DNA of 64,000 bases from Pleodorina starrii (lineage: Eukaryota > Chlorophyta > Chlorophyceae > Chlamydomonadales > Volvocaceae): the NCBI GenBank assembly GCA_030267565.1, contig BRXU01000002.1, positions 1,488,001 to 1,552,000 of the forward strand, read 5' to 3'. Under the pieces are notes generated by a model. It was given only the letters and a program-made list of their open reading frames with translations, was not told where the DNA came from and ran no database searches. Shown piece after piece: positions 1-12,600 of this stretch. The position numbers were made by a program, and so were the translations under genes. Every line of letters begins with the position of its first letter. The stretch's first letter is position 1.

Positions 1-1564
1 TGAAAGCGAACAACCAAGACTGACATAGAACCAACAAACTACGCAAATCCGCAATAACAGGAAATACGGACGGTAAACTGCCGGTGACGGTAAACTGATC
101 CGACATCGAGTCTGCGAGAACCGAATATCGCAAGCAAGCCGCCGAATGGAAGTGATGCCCAAATTGTAGTTCTCCAAGAGCTGACTGCCGCCGGCCATAT
201 TCGTTCCGCAGGCCTGGTCGGCGTCTTGGTAGCTCTAGAGCTCGTCCTGATCGATCTTGGTCTGGGTCTCGTAAGCTGATACATACAGTTTCGGCTGTGT
301 TGCTGCTGGGCGCTGGAGGTTAACAGGGCGCACATGGGCAGACGCCACATCCCTACGTAGGGGGGCCAAAGGTTCCGTCCTTCGGACGGACTGTTGCAAC
401 ACTGGACAGATAGATGACGAGAAGCATGCGCGTTTGGACTCCACGGGACTCCCATGCTTACTAATAGCATTCGTGTAGAGGAAGATATCCCCCATCGATC
501 GATCAGGAAGTTATGCGTGCTGGAGGCCATGAAATGGAACCTTGGGGCCTGTTGGCAAAGATGCTAAAGCGCTCCCCTGCTAAAGCGCCTCTGGTATCAC
601 CGCAATTCAATTGTGCCTTTTGGGCGTTACTATCTCCTTCTCCTGGCAATGCGTACCGTATGAGCTTTTAGGTGTTCGTTCTGTCAACGAACCCCTGGGC
701 CTCCGGCTTGCGCGTATGCATGGGTGTTTGTTCGGATATGGGGGTTACGTGCCCCGCCCCAGGCCCCACAACCTTGTAACACATGCATACACACACTGGT
801 CTGATGGACTGACGGTATCCATCATGGACACCGTCCGTCCCTTATGGAATCGAGTAAAGCAGCTCGATACAAGGGGGCGTGCTTGTCACGGCACGGAGCG
901 GGCAGGCCGAAGCCCGTATGCATCCCTAACCCTCCGGGCCTGCTGGGGACGAAGCACACAAAGGCGCGACCAAGCAAAAGAGGCTCTGCAGTCGAGGGAT
1001 CAACGGAGCCCGAAGGCGCGAAAGAATGGATCATACACCTTTGGCAAGGCGCACCTGCTTCGCCGAGCCCCAATGCGCACCCATCAGTGGTCCGGTCTAA
1101 CCTGGCCGCGCCCATTTACCCGTCCCCTCCCTGAGCCTTTGGGCATATGGGCATGGATCCCATGGACGGGTAATTTCGTCGTGCGTACTAAACTTGACTG
1201 CGGCTATGTGAGAGCCGATAACACCGCGTGACTCCGTAACAAGTGTGCCACACGTTTTGGCTGAGCCTGGTCGAGCTGCCTTCAAAACCAAAAAAGGAAG
1301 TCTGGGAAAAACGTTGCTGTCGTCGCAGCGCAACTGATCCCCCACGCCCGGACTCTTTGGAAAGCATCGATATAATAACTCATCAGTTCATTTCCCCCAC
1401 GCCGGGAGCGTCCGGGAAGCGCGCGGATCGAATCAGCTGTGATGTGCTGGCGGGGTGCAAGAGGGTACGCCTTGGAGAGACAAGGGGTTGGTGTCGGCTT
1501 CCTTGAAGCCGGAAAAAGGGCGGGGCCCCACTAAATCTGTACGGGTTAAGTTGAGTGCTAGGGT

Positions 1565-1824
1565 GGCGAGGGCGTGAAGTAGTGTGAGAGTGTCGACATT
1601 CCTGCTGATAGACAGCCAGAGCTTTTTCCCGAAATGCCTGCTAGCCGAGTCGTTAGCAAGGCCTGCCGGCGCCGCGCGAAGCGCATCATCCCGTCGGGTG
1701 CATGAGCGCATGTGTGCATCGACCGAAATACGGCATTTCCAAAGCGAGCGGCGAGGGCGTCAACTGTGAGAGTGTCGACATTCCTGCTGATAGGCAGCCA
1801 GAGCTTTATATCTGAAATGCCTGC
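1565..1824. repeat. Two imperfect direct repeats of about 75 bp, spaced ~184 bp
   Basis: The segment starting at 1565 (GGCGAGGGCGT, then GTGAGAGTGTCGACATTCC and AGCCAGAGCTTT) recurs from 1750 with a few changes. Both copies end near AAATGCCTGC (about 1641 and 1824). The offset drifts from 185 to 183 bp, so small indels have accumulated. The origin is unknown; a short duplicated spacer or a transposon remnant are both possible. Confidence 0.75.
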
Positions 1825-2610
1825 GGCTTCAGCAATCCGACCCATGTTTAGCATCGCGCGCCGTCTCGGCACTGTGCAACTCTTCCGGCCAGCGCATTGG
1901 CTGAAGTTACTTGACAGTAGACATGGAGTGTATCATTTACACATCACGCAGGCTGACTTGCCAATAGAAGGACAGCGGAACTGTTTGCGAGGGTTGCGAC
2001 GACGTGCAGTTGCCGACGAGAGTGCACAGGCTTCGCTACTGAGGTATTCGCCGTAGAGGAGGCTTGACTGCTTTAACATTAGGACAGGGAATGTAGAAGT
2101 CCATCCCTAGGTTGCCGACTGGACTTGTTGGGCGGCCCGCTGAAGACCGCTGCATCATGCGTGCATTTGCGGCTTGGTGTCCAACAACCAGCAGTTTGCC
2201 CCTCATGGTTTGCTCCTTGCAACCTTTGTAATCGAAATGTGTGTCAAGTCGGTCGGACCGGGTAGCAGAGCTGTGGTGTGGTCGCGGGAAGAATGTTCGC
2301 AATGCAAACATAGTTGGTTGCCAAAACGAAGATTCATTTCACGCCGTCATGTCAGAAATCCACTTTGAGGAACGATGAATCTTCTGGAAATAATTATAGG
2401 CCGAGAGGCGTTGGTTTGACCTCGGCCTCGGTCCATGGAGACTGCCGAACTGGTTTATACTCGTGCGATGTTGGGTTCCAATAATAAATTTACCGTGCAA
2501 TAAAGAATGTAATCTTTTACTTATGCAGTATTTCCGTTGGCCGAGATTCTGCACTTTTGTTAGGACACCACAGTTCACAGTCCACAGGCACGGACATGGG
2601 CAATCCTACA

Positions 2611-2651
2611 GGGCGGGGCCCCCCTGGGCGCTTCGCGCTGGGGCCCCGCCC
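2611..2651. repeat. GC-rich 12-bp perfect inverted repeat (hairpin)
   Basis: The left arm GGGCGGGGCCCC (2611-2622) is perfectly complementary to the right arm GGGGCCCCGCCC (2640-2651) around a 17-base loop. It lies in AT-richer intergenic DNA. It could be a structural element or the tip of a small inverted-repeat transposon, but no longer terminal repeats are visible. Confidence 0.7.
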
Positions 2652-3640
2652 AAAAAACCTTTGACCGATTATTTGAGGTTGCAACCCAGCACCTGAGCGC
2701 AAAATCGTGCTTAGATTCGATGGCGTTACGCCGCAAGAATTGTGCTGACACCAGCTGACACCCTCCCCCGCCCCGCCCGCTCCGCAAATGCAGGCAAATG
2801 TGATGCGCTTGTGATGTCGCCCTCTCGAATTAACCACCGGCCTCACCATAATGCGTTTGGATGCAAGTTGGAGTTTCATGGCGAGGTTCGTAAGTAAGGG
2901 TTTAAGGGACGGAAGCTGCATAGGGCCCGGGCTGTCCAGTAGCAGACCACAGGAGGCTGACTCACACATTGATGAAGTACATAAGCCCAGCAACCCTTCT
3001 CGCTCTTCTATTTTCTAATACAACTCACGCAAGTATAAAATCAACACGTTTAGGCAAACTGAAAGAACCTAAAGGCCACAGTAATCGCATCAACCAAACG
3101 AGAGCTAGCAGGTGAGGCGGTGCTCCAATCCCCTGGGCCCCACGTTCAGATTGCATAATGCAATCCACGTCTTATGTTGAGCGTGTCATCTGCCAACCAA
3201 ACGATGCGTGCTTGTCTCCAGAAGCCGTAGCCTCCACGCCTTACCTGTGGTTTTCCTCTGACCCCTTGCAGCAATACCAAAAGGAGTCTTGCGCAGACTT
3301 CAGGCAAGCCCACAGTACGTGACCTGTCGAAGGTACGTTTGCGTGAAACTTTTCCAGATTGGCCCACGATGGAACGGGTGATTAGCCCTGTCAGCGTAGG
3401 CATGCAGGTTGAAGCGCGAAGAAATTTGCAGCTTGTTTATCTTATGGCTATGCTGTGTTTTGCTGGGGCGCTAAAGAAAGGTTGCCGCTTTTCATCGCGC
3501 TTTTTGACTAAGACCTGCAAGTCAAGTCCCCCGTGATGGATGTCTTCCGAGTTTAAATTTCAGCGCAACAATTGTTCTTTGTATACCCTATGCCAATTTC
3601 AGGCGGGATTATCAACGTCACGCAAAGTGGTCTGGTGACC

Positions 3641-6600
3641 ATGCATGCCGGTCGGGCCGGCATGTTGGCGCTCGTGCTGCTGATGGCAGCATCGCCGTTA
3701 GTAAAAGCTAATAGGGTGTCTTTACTGTCAACCGTAACCAACGACACGACGGCGACAGTAGTATATAAAGCTGGTACCAACGGGTGTCCGATCAACGCGT
3801 ACAGTTACTGCAACTACACCAGCAATGGCAACGCGACGATATGCCCCAGCTGCGCTGCTTGCAAGGTGATTTTCATTCGTGTTTAGTTTGGCCGCTCTTT
3901 CTCCCTCCTGTCCGCTCGCTATGCTTCTCTCAACGGCCGTGACGACCCTAGCGGTAACCGACGTTTGCCGATATCCCCCCCCCGTCCTTTCTGCATCCCA
4001 TGGCCACAGACCATCGACGGCTTTGGTGAGAACGTTCAGGTGAGCGGTGGGCCATGTGGGTCGGAGCAGATTTGGGCTGTAAGCAGACAGCGGCCGGGAA
4101 CATAGCCATGTCCGTGCGATGCCAAGGAAAGATATAGATCGTCTTTGGTTGATGGCACGGTACTCCGAAACGTATCACAAGAGCCTGCGGAGTGCGGACC
4201 AACCGCTGCAAGACTGCGCCCTATGTCCCTGTCGTAGCTACCGATACGCAAACCCGAATTAACCAGCACCGTCGTTGCCGCGACACAATGCCACACTGAC
4301 CCGTATGCCGTGGCTACGGCAACCCGTATTCGCAGAAACCCTTAGTTGATATCTGAGGGGGCCTTTGGGCCCCCGCTGTCGCAGGCGAAGGCATTCCCAA
4401 ACTTTGCTGCCACCCGCCCGCCAAACCCAAAAGACCCCGCGTCCCACCACTCCATTCACGTCCCTTCCCCGCCCAACAGGCCTGCCGGCTGCCGTACAAG
4501 CTCAACGGCATCGTCCTGGACGCCGACATCTGTCCCAACAGCATTATGTCGACTCCGGTTTACGCCAACAGCGCCTCTTCCTCGGAGCGCGCCATTGGCA
4601 CCCTCATCACCTACCGCACCGCCGCCGGCTGGCTCATCTTGACCGTGCGTCTGGACTGCCCTTGGCTGATGTGGTTCTCGTACAACGGCAAGGTGCCCGA
4701 CTCGTCCGTGGCCCCCGCCCAGGTCAGCAGCAGCAGCACCTCTGCCATGACCCGGCGACACCGGCGGCAGCTGCTGGCGGACAGCTCGGCCACGACCACG
4801 ACCATCTGCCCTTCGCTGACGACGGATGGCAGCATATTGTACGGTGCGGGCAACGGGCAGTACCAGAATGGCCGCCCCGACACACGCAGCACGCTGAGTC
4901 TGACGTACACAGCGTCTAAGGGCACGGTCGTGGAGCAGATTCCAATGTTCAGATACCAGGTACGCCTTTGCGGTATGGAAAATTTCGTTTGCCAATTCCA
5001 CTGAGCTTGAGTTCTTATGATGTGCATCGCCCGTCATCAACGTGCCGCATCTTTCATGTGCAACCCTTTGTGTCGTTCATACGCCCGTCGCAAAAAGGAT
5101 AATTACGTACTCTGTCAGTGGCTATTACTAAGGACGCTTGAAGGTCATTCGCTGTTCATTCCGTGTCGCGCACCGCACGTCGGGTGCATATCAGTCTTGT
5201 ACATAACGGCGGGTGTCCTAGGTGCCTATATAATGACACGACCTAAAACACTGCGAGGCACATAGCGCATCTTGCTTCCTTCTACCTAGGCCTGGCAGCA
5301 TTAGCGTCCTGCAAGCCCAAACTGCAGTCGCGCAGTACAGGATGTGCGCTGTGTGGCTACTTGCTCCTTTTTGAACGCCATTCGTATGATTTGCGGCTGC
5401 TTCGCTGTGCACCCCAGAACAACGGTGACGGCTCCAACAACAACGAAGACAACGGCGGCGACGGTTGGTACAGCTGCTACACGTTCATGCACCAAATGCA
5501 GAATATCTCGACCACTTGCGAGAAGGTCAAGAACTCTCTGGTTTCCCTGACTCTGCCGCTGGTGTTCAAGGTCGTGTCGGACGGCACCAAGTGCTCTGTT
5601 GCAAGCGTGGAAACCACCGCCAAGACCTCTCCGGACAGCACCTTCACACCTTCAACGACAATTTACCCATCACCGTCACCTTCACCGTCACCTTCACCGT
5701 CACCTTCACCGTCACCGTCACCGTCGCCGTCGCCGTCACCGTCGCCGTCACCGTCGCCCTCCCCCTCAAAATCGCCCTCTCCATCGCCCTCACCCTCGCC
5801 ATCCCCATCTCCCTCGCCATCCCCCTCCCCTTCACCGTCGCCTTCCCCCTCACCGTCACCATCACCCTCACCGTCGCCCTCCCCATCACCATCGCCATCC
5901 CCCTCAAAGTCGCCCTCTCCATCGCCCTCACCCTCGCCATCCCAATCTCCCTCGCCATCCCCCTCCCCTTCACCGTCGCCTTCCCCCTCACCGTCACCCT
6001 CACCGTCACCCTCGCCTTCGCCCTCACCCTCACCGTCGCCCTCACCCTCTCCGTCACCATCACCCTCTCCGTCGCCTTCCCCCTCACCGTCACCCTCACC
6101 CTCACCGTCGCCCTCCCCATCACCATCGCCATCCCCCTCAAAATCGCCCTCTCCATCGCCCTCACCCTCGCCATCCCCATCTCCCTCGCCCTCCACCTCC
6201 CCTTCACCGTCGCCTTCCCCCTCACCGTCACCATCACCCTCGCCGTCACCCTCACCCTCGCCTTCGCCCTCACCCTCACCGTCGCCCTCACCCTCTCCGT
6301 CACCATCCCTCTCTCCGTCGCCCTCACCCTCACCGTCACCCTCACCCTCACCCTCGCCGCCATCCCCTTCACCGTCGCCATCCCCTTCACCCGCGCCCTC
6401 ACCGTCGCCTACACCCACGTCACCATCTGTGGGCCCTGCCTCGCCGAGCCCAGCTGTGGACCTCCCATCCGTCGGCCCTGCCTCGCCGAGCCCAGCTGTG
6501 GACCTCCCATCTGTGGGCCCTGCCTCGCCAAGCCCAGCTGTGGACCTCCCATCTGTCGGGCCTGCCTCGCCGAGCCCTACTGTGGACCTCCCATCTGTGG

Positions 6601-9600
6601 GCCCTGCCTCGCCGAGCCCAGCTGTGGACCTCCCATCTGTGGGCCCTGCCTCGCCGAGCCCAGCTGTGGACCTCCCATCCGTCGGCCCTGCCTCGCCAAG
6701 CCCAGCTGTGGACCTCCCATCTGTGGGCCCTGCCTCGCCAAGCCCAGCTGTGGACCTCCCATCTGTCGGGCCTGCCTCGCCGAGCCCTACTGTGGACCTC
6801 CCATCTGTGGGCCCTGCCTCGCCGAGCCCAGCTGTGGACCTCCCATCTGTGGGCCCTGCCTCGCCAAGCCCAGCTGTGGACCTCCCATCCGTCGGCCCAG
6901 CTGTGGACCTCCCATCCGTCGGCCCTGCCTCGCCAAGCCCAGCTGTGGACCTCCCATCTGTCGGGCCTGCCTCGCCGAGCCCTACTGTGGACCTCCCATC
7001 TGTGGGCCCTGCCTCGCCGAGCCCAGCTGTGGACCTCCCATCTGTGGGCCTTGCCTCGCCAAGCCCAGCTGTGGACCTCCCATCCGTCGGCCCTGCCTCG
7101 CCAAGCCCAGCTGTGGACCTCCCATCCGTCGGGCCTGCCTCGCTGAGCCCAGCTGTGGACCTCCCATCTGTCGGGCCTGCCTCGCCAAGCCCTGCTGTGG
7201 ACCTCCCATCTGTGGGCCCTGCCTCGCCAAGCCCAGCTGTGGACCTCCTATCTGTGGGCCCTGCCTCGCCGAGCCCTGCTGTGGACCTCCCATCTGTCGG
7301 GCCTGCCTCGCCAAGCCCAGCTGTGGACCTCCCATCTGTCGGGCCTGCCTCGCCGAGCCCAGCTGTGGACCTCCCATCTGTGGGCCCTGCCTCGCCAAGC
7401 CCTGCTGTGGACCTCCCATCTGTGGGCCCTGCCTCGCCCAGCCCAGCTGTGGACCTCCCATCTGTCGGGCCTGCCTCGCCGAGCCCTGCTGTGGACCTCC
7501 CATCTGTGGGCCCTGCCTCGCGGAGCCCAGCTGTGGACCTCCCATCTGTCGGGCCTGCCTCGCCGAGCCCTTCTGTGGACCTCCCATCTGTGGGCCCTGC
7601 TTCGCCGAGCCCTGCTGTGGACCTCCCATCTGTGGGCCCTGCCTCGCCAAGCCCTTCTGTGGACCTCCCATCCGTCGGCCCTGCCTCGCCCAGCCCAGCT
7701 GTGGACCTCCCATCTGTCGGGCCTGCCTCGCCGAGCCCTGCTGTGGACCTCCCATCTGTGGGCCCTGCCTCGCCGAGCCCTGCTGTGGACCTCCCATCTG
7801 TCGGGCCTGCCTCGCCGAGCCCTGCTGTGGACCTCCCATCTGTGGGCCCTGCCTCGCCGAGCCCTGCTGTGGACCTCCCATCTGTGGGCCCTGCCTCGCC
7901 GAGCCCTGCTGTGGACCTCCCATCTGTCGGGCCTGCCTCGCCGAGCCCTGCTGTGGACCTCCCATCTGTCGGGCCTGCCTCGCCAAGCCCAGCTGTGGAC
8001 CTCCCATCTGTCGGGCCTGCCTCGCCGAGCCCAGCTGTGGACCTCCCATCTGTCGGGCCTGCCTCGCCGAGCCCTGCTGTGGACCTCCCATCTGTCGGGC
8101 CTGCCTCGCCGAGCCCTGCTGTGGACCTCCCATCTGTGGGCCCTGCCTCGCCAAGCCCAGCTGTGGACCTCCCATCCGTCGGCCCAGCTGTGGACCTCCC
8201 ATCCGTCGGCCCTGCCTCGCCAAGCCCAGCTGTGGACCTCCCATCTGTCGGGCCTGCCTCGCCGAGCCCTACTGTGGACCTCCCATCTGTGGGCCCTGCC
8301 TCGCCGAGCCCAGCTGTGGACCTCCCATCTGTGGGCCTTGCCTCGCCAAGCCCAGCTGTGGACCTCCCATCCGTCGGCCCTGCCTCGCCAAGCCCAGCTG
8401 TGGACCTCCCATCCGTCGGGCCTGCCTCGCCGAGCCCAGCTGTGGACCTCCCATCTGTCGGGCCTGCCTCGCCGAGCCCAGCTGTGGACCTCCCATCTGT
8501 GGGCCCTGCCTCGCCAAGCCCTGCTGTGGACCTCCCATCTGTGGGCCCTGCCTCGCCCAGCCCAGCTGTGGACCTCCCATCTGTCGGGCCTGCCTCGCCG
8601 AGCCCTGCTGTGGACCTCCCATCTGTGGGCCCTGCCTCGCCGAGCCCAGCTGTGGACCTCCCATCTGTCGGGCCTGCCTCGCCGAGCCCTTCTGTGGACC
8701 TCCCATCTGTGGGCCCTGCCTCGCCGAGCCCTGCTGTGGACCTCCCATCTGTGGGCCCTGCCTCGCCGAGCCCAGCTGTGGACCTCCCATCTGTGGGCCC
8801 TGCCTCGCCAAGCCCAGCTGTGGACCTCCCATCTGTGGGCCCTGCCTCGCCGAGCCCTGCTGTGGACCTCCCATCTGTCGGGCCTGCCTCGCCAAGCCCA
8901 GCTGTGGACCTCCCATCTGTCGGGCCTGCCTCGCCGAGCCCAGCTGTGGACCTCCCATCTGTGGGCCCTGCCTCGCCAAGCCCTGCTGTGGACCTCCCAT
9001 CTGTGGGCCCTGCCTCGCCCAGCCCAGCTGTGGACCTCCCATCTGTCGGGCCTGCCTCGCCGAGCCCTGCTGTGGACCTCCCATCTGTGGGCCCTGCCTC
9101 GCCGAGCCCAGCTGTGGACCTCCCATCTGTCGGGCCTGCCTCGCCGAGCCCTTCTGTGGACCTCCCATCTGTGGGCCCTGCTTCGCCGAGCCCTGCTGTG
9201 GACCTCCCATCTGTGGGCCCTGCCTCGCCAAGCCCTTCTGTGGACCTCCCATCCGTCGGCCCTGCCTCGCCCAGCCCAGCTGTGGACCTCCCATCTGTCG
9301 GGCCTGCCTCGCCGAGCCCTGCTGTGGACCTCCCATCTGTGGGCCCTGCCTCGCCGAGCCCTGCTGTGGACCTCCCATCTGTCGGGCCTGCCTCGCCGAG
9401 CCCTGCTGTGGACCTCCCATCTGTGGGCCCTGCCTCGCCGAGCCCTGCTGTGGACCTCCCATCTGTGGGCCCGGCCTTGCCGAGCCCTGCTGTGGACCTC
9501 CCATCTGTCGGGCCTGCCTCGCCGAGCCCTGCTGTGGACCTCCCATCTGTCGGGCCTGCCTCGCCAAGCCCAGCTGTGGACCTCCCATCTGTCGGGCCTG

Positions 9601-12600
9601 CCTCGCCGAGCCCAGCTGTGGACCTCCCATCTGTCGGGCCTGCCTCGCCGAGCCCTGCTGTGGACCTCCCATCTGTCGGGCCTGCCTCGCCAAGCCCTGC
9701 TGTGGACCTCCCATCTGTCGGGCCTGCCTCGCCGAGCCCAGCTGTGGACCTCCCATCTGTCGGCCCTGCCTCGCCGAGCCCAGCTGTGGACCTCCCATCC
9801 GTGGGCCCTGCCTCGCCCAGCCCAGCTGTGGACCTCCCATCCGTCGGCCCTGCCTCGTCAAGCCCAGCTGTGGACCTCCCATCTGTCGGCCCTGCCTCGC
9901 CAAGCCCAGCTGTGGACCTCCCATCCGTCGGGCCTGCCTCGCCAAGCCCTGCTGTGGACCTCCCATCTGTGGGCCCTGCCTCGCCGAGCCCTACTGTGGA
10001 CCTCCCATCTGTGGGCCCTGCCTCGCCAAGCCCAGCTGTGGACCTCCCATCTGTCGGACCTGCCTCGCCGAGCCCTACTGTGGACCTCCCATCTGTCGGG
10101 CCTGCCTCGCCCAGCCCAGCTTCGGACCTCCCATCTGTCGGGCCTGCCTCGCCGAGCCCAGCTGTGGACCTCCCATCTGTGGGCCCTGCCTCGCCGAGCC
10201 CAGCTGTGGACCTCCCATCTGTCGGGCCTGCCTCGCCAAACCCAGCTGTGGACATCCCATCTGTCGGGCCTGCCTCGCCGAGCCTTGCTGTGGACCTCCC
10301 ATCTGTCGGGCCTGCCTCGCCGAGGCCTGCTGTGGACCTCCCATCTGTCGGGCCTGCCTCGCCGAGCCCTTCTGTGGACCTCCCATCTGTGGGCCCTGCC
10401 TCGCCGAGCCCAGCTGTGGACCTCCCATCTGTGGGCCCTGCCTCGCCGAGCCCAGCTGTGGACCTCCCATCTGTCGGGCCTGCCTCGCCGAGCCCAGCTG
10501 TGGACATCCCATCTGTCGGGCCTGCCTCGCCGAGCCCAGCTGTGGACCTCCCATCCGTCGGCCCTGCCTCGCCAAGCTCAGCTGTGGACCTCCCATCTGT
10601 CGGGCCTGCCTCGCCGAGCCCTACTGTGGACCTCCCATCTGTGGGCCCTGCCTCGCCGAGCCCAGCTGTGGACCTCCCATCTGTCGGGCCTGCCTCGCCA
10701 AGCCCAGCTGTGGACCTCCCATCCGTCGGCCCTGTCTCGCCAAGCCCTGCTGTGGACCTCCCATCCGTCGGCCCTGCCTCACCGAGCCCTGCTGTGGACC
10801 TCCCATCTGTCGGGCCTGCCTTGCCGAGCCCAGCTGTGGACCTCCCATCTGTGGGCCCTGCCTCGCCGAGCCCAGCTGTGGACCTCCCATCTGTCGGGCC
10901 TGCCTCGCCGAGCCCAGCTGTGGACCTCCCATCTGTCGGGCCTGCCTCGCCGAGCCCAGCTGTGGACCTCCCATCTGTCGGGCCTGCCTCGCCGAGCCCT
11001 GCTGTGGACCTCCCATCTGTCGGGCCTGCCTCGCCGAGCCCTACTGTGGATATATCCCCATCTCCCATCTCAACATCTCTGCCAGCCTACCCTTCCCCAT
11101 CCCCACCACCTTATTCACTCCCGAAAACCAACCTCACGGACCCTGACGGTAAGGGCAAGTGTTACCCACAGTACGGCCAGGATGGCAACGTAATACAGAT
11201 GATGTGCATCTACATCGAGATCCCTCCGGACAGTGCCGTACAGATTGGCCCCAATGGCGAGCTCATCACCAGCAGCGGTGTCAACAATACGGAGACTATT
11301 GCCAAGGAGGAGCACAAGGACGGCAGCCTCAAGGAGCTGCCGGGGGTGGACTCACCCAGCCAATCACCTTCACCTTCCCCCAGCCCATCCCCCAGCCCGT
11401 CCCCCAGCCCCAGCCCGTCGCCTCCACCCGCCCCGTCCACACCACCGCCGGTGCCGCCAATCTTGTCCCCCTTGGACGAGCGTGCTCTGGACAGGCCAGT
11501 CATCGTCATTGACACTGGTGAGGACGACCTTGTCAGGAACTTTGAGAACCCGCCGGTGGTGCCCGACACGACTGGCTCATCATTTGGTGTGGACTCCCCC
11601 GCTCTTGAGGGCCCCGGCAGCTACACGCACAAGATATCGACCGGCTCTGACACCGCTCTGGGCTCTGACGAGGGCCTCATCGAGGGTGGCACCGCCAAGG
11701 ACCTGCCCATTGAGCTGGCCGCTGGAAAGGACGACGGCTATTATAACGACCCACTTCCAGTTGAGCCATCTCCGTCTCCAACCGAGCAGTCGCCTAGCCC
11801 GGCTTCTCCCTCGCCCCTGGTTGAGCAGTCCCCCAGCCCGGCCTCTCCCTCGCCCCTGGTTGAGCAGTCGCCTAGCCCGGCCTCTCCCTCGCCCCTGGTT
11901 GAGCAGCCCGCCTCTCCCTCGCCCCTGGTTGAGCAGTCCCCCAGCTCCGCCTCTCCCTCGCCCCTGGTTGAGCAGCCCGCCTCTCCCTCGCCCCTGGTTG
12001 AGCAGTCCCCCAGCTCCGCCTCTCCCTCGCCCCTGGTTGAGCAGTCACCCAGCCCCGCCTCTCCTTCTCCCCTGGTTGAGCAGTCCCCCAGCTCCGCCTC
12101 TCCCTCGCCCCTGGTTGAGCAGTCACCCAGCCCGGCCTCTCCCTTGCCCCTGGTTGAGCAGTCGCCTAGCCCCACCTCTCCCTCGCCCCTGGTTGAGCAG
12201 TCGCCTAGCCCCGCATCTCCCTCGCCCCTGGTTGAGCAGTCGCCTAGCCCCGCATCTCCCTCGCCCCTGGATGAGCAGTCGCCTAGCCCCGCCTCTCCCT
12301 CGCCCCTGGTTGAGCAGTCCCCCAGCTCCGCCTCTCCCTCGCCCCTGGTTGAGCAGTCCCCCAGCCCCGCCTCTCCTTCTCCCCTGGTTGAGCAGTCCCC
12401 CAGCTCCGCCTCTCCCTCGCCCCTGGTTGAGCAGTCACCCAGCCCGGCCTCTCCCTCGCCCCTGGTTGAGCAGTCGCCTAGCCCCACCTCTCCCTCGCCC
12501 CTGGTTGAGCAGTCGCCCAGCCCGGCCTCTCCCTCGCCCCTGGTTGAGCAGTCGCCTAGCCCCGCCTCTCCCTCGCCCCTGGTTGAGCAGTCGCCTAGCC

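Larger units (their letters stand above)
1..3640. other. Upstream region without a convincing gene
   Basis: About 3.6 kb of mixed-composition DNA. Open frames of 80-200 codons exist on both strands, but none has a recognisable domain, a consistent splice structure or a biased composition like the real genes further on. It contains a pair of imperfect direct repeats (1565-1641 and 1750-1824), a strong GC-rich hairpin (2611-2651) and a TGTAA polyadenylation-like motif at 2508-2512. The last few hundred bases should hold the promoter and 5' UTR of the giant gene starting at 3641, but I see no clear TATA box that I would defend. Confidence 0.5.

Noticed and set aside
5465..11193. Long Cys-rich and Trp-rich frames (+) and a Gly/Thr frame (-) across the 42-bp array
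   Set aside because: They are shadows of the 42-bp coding repeat, whose length is a multiple of three. Only the PSVGPASPSPAVDL frame links with correct phases to upstream and downstream exons.
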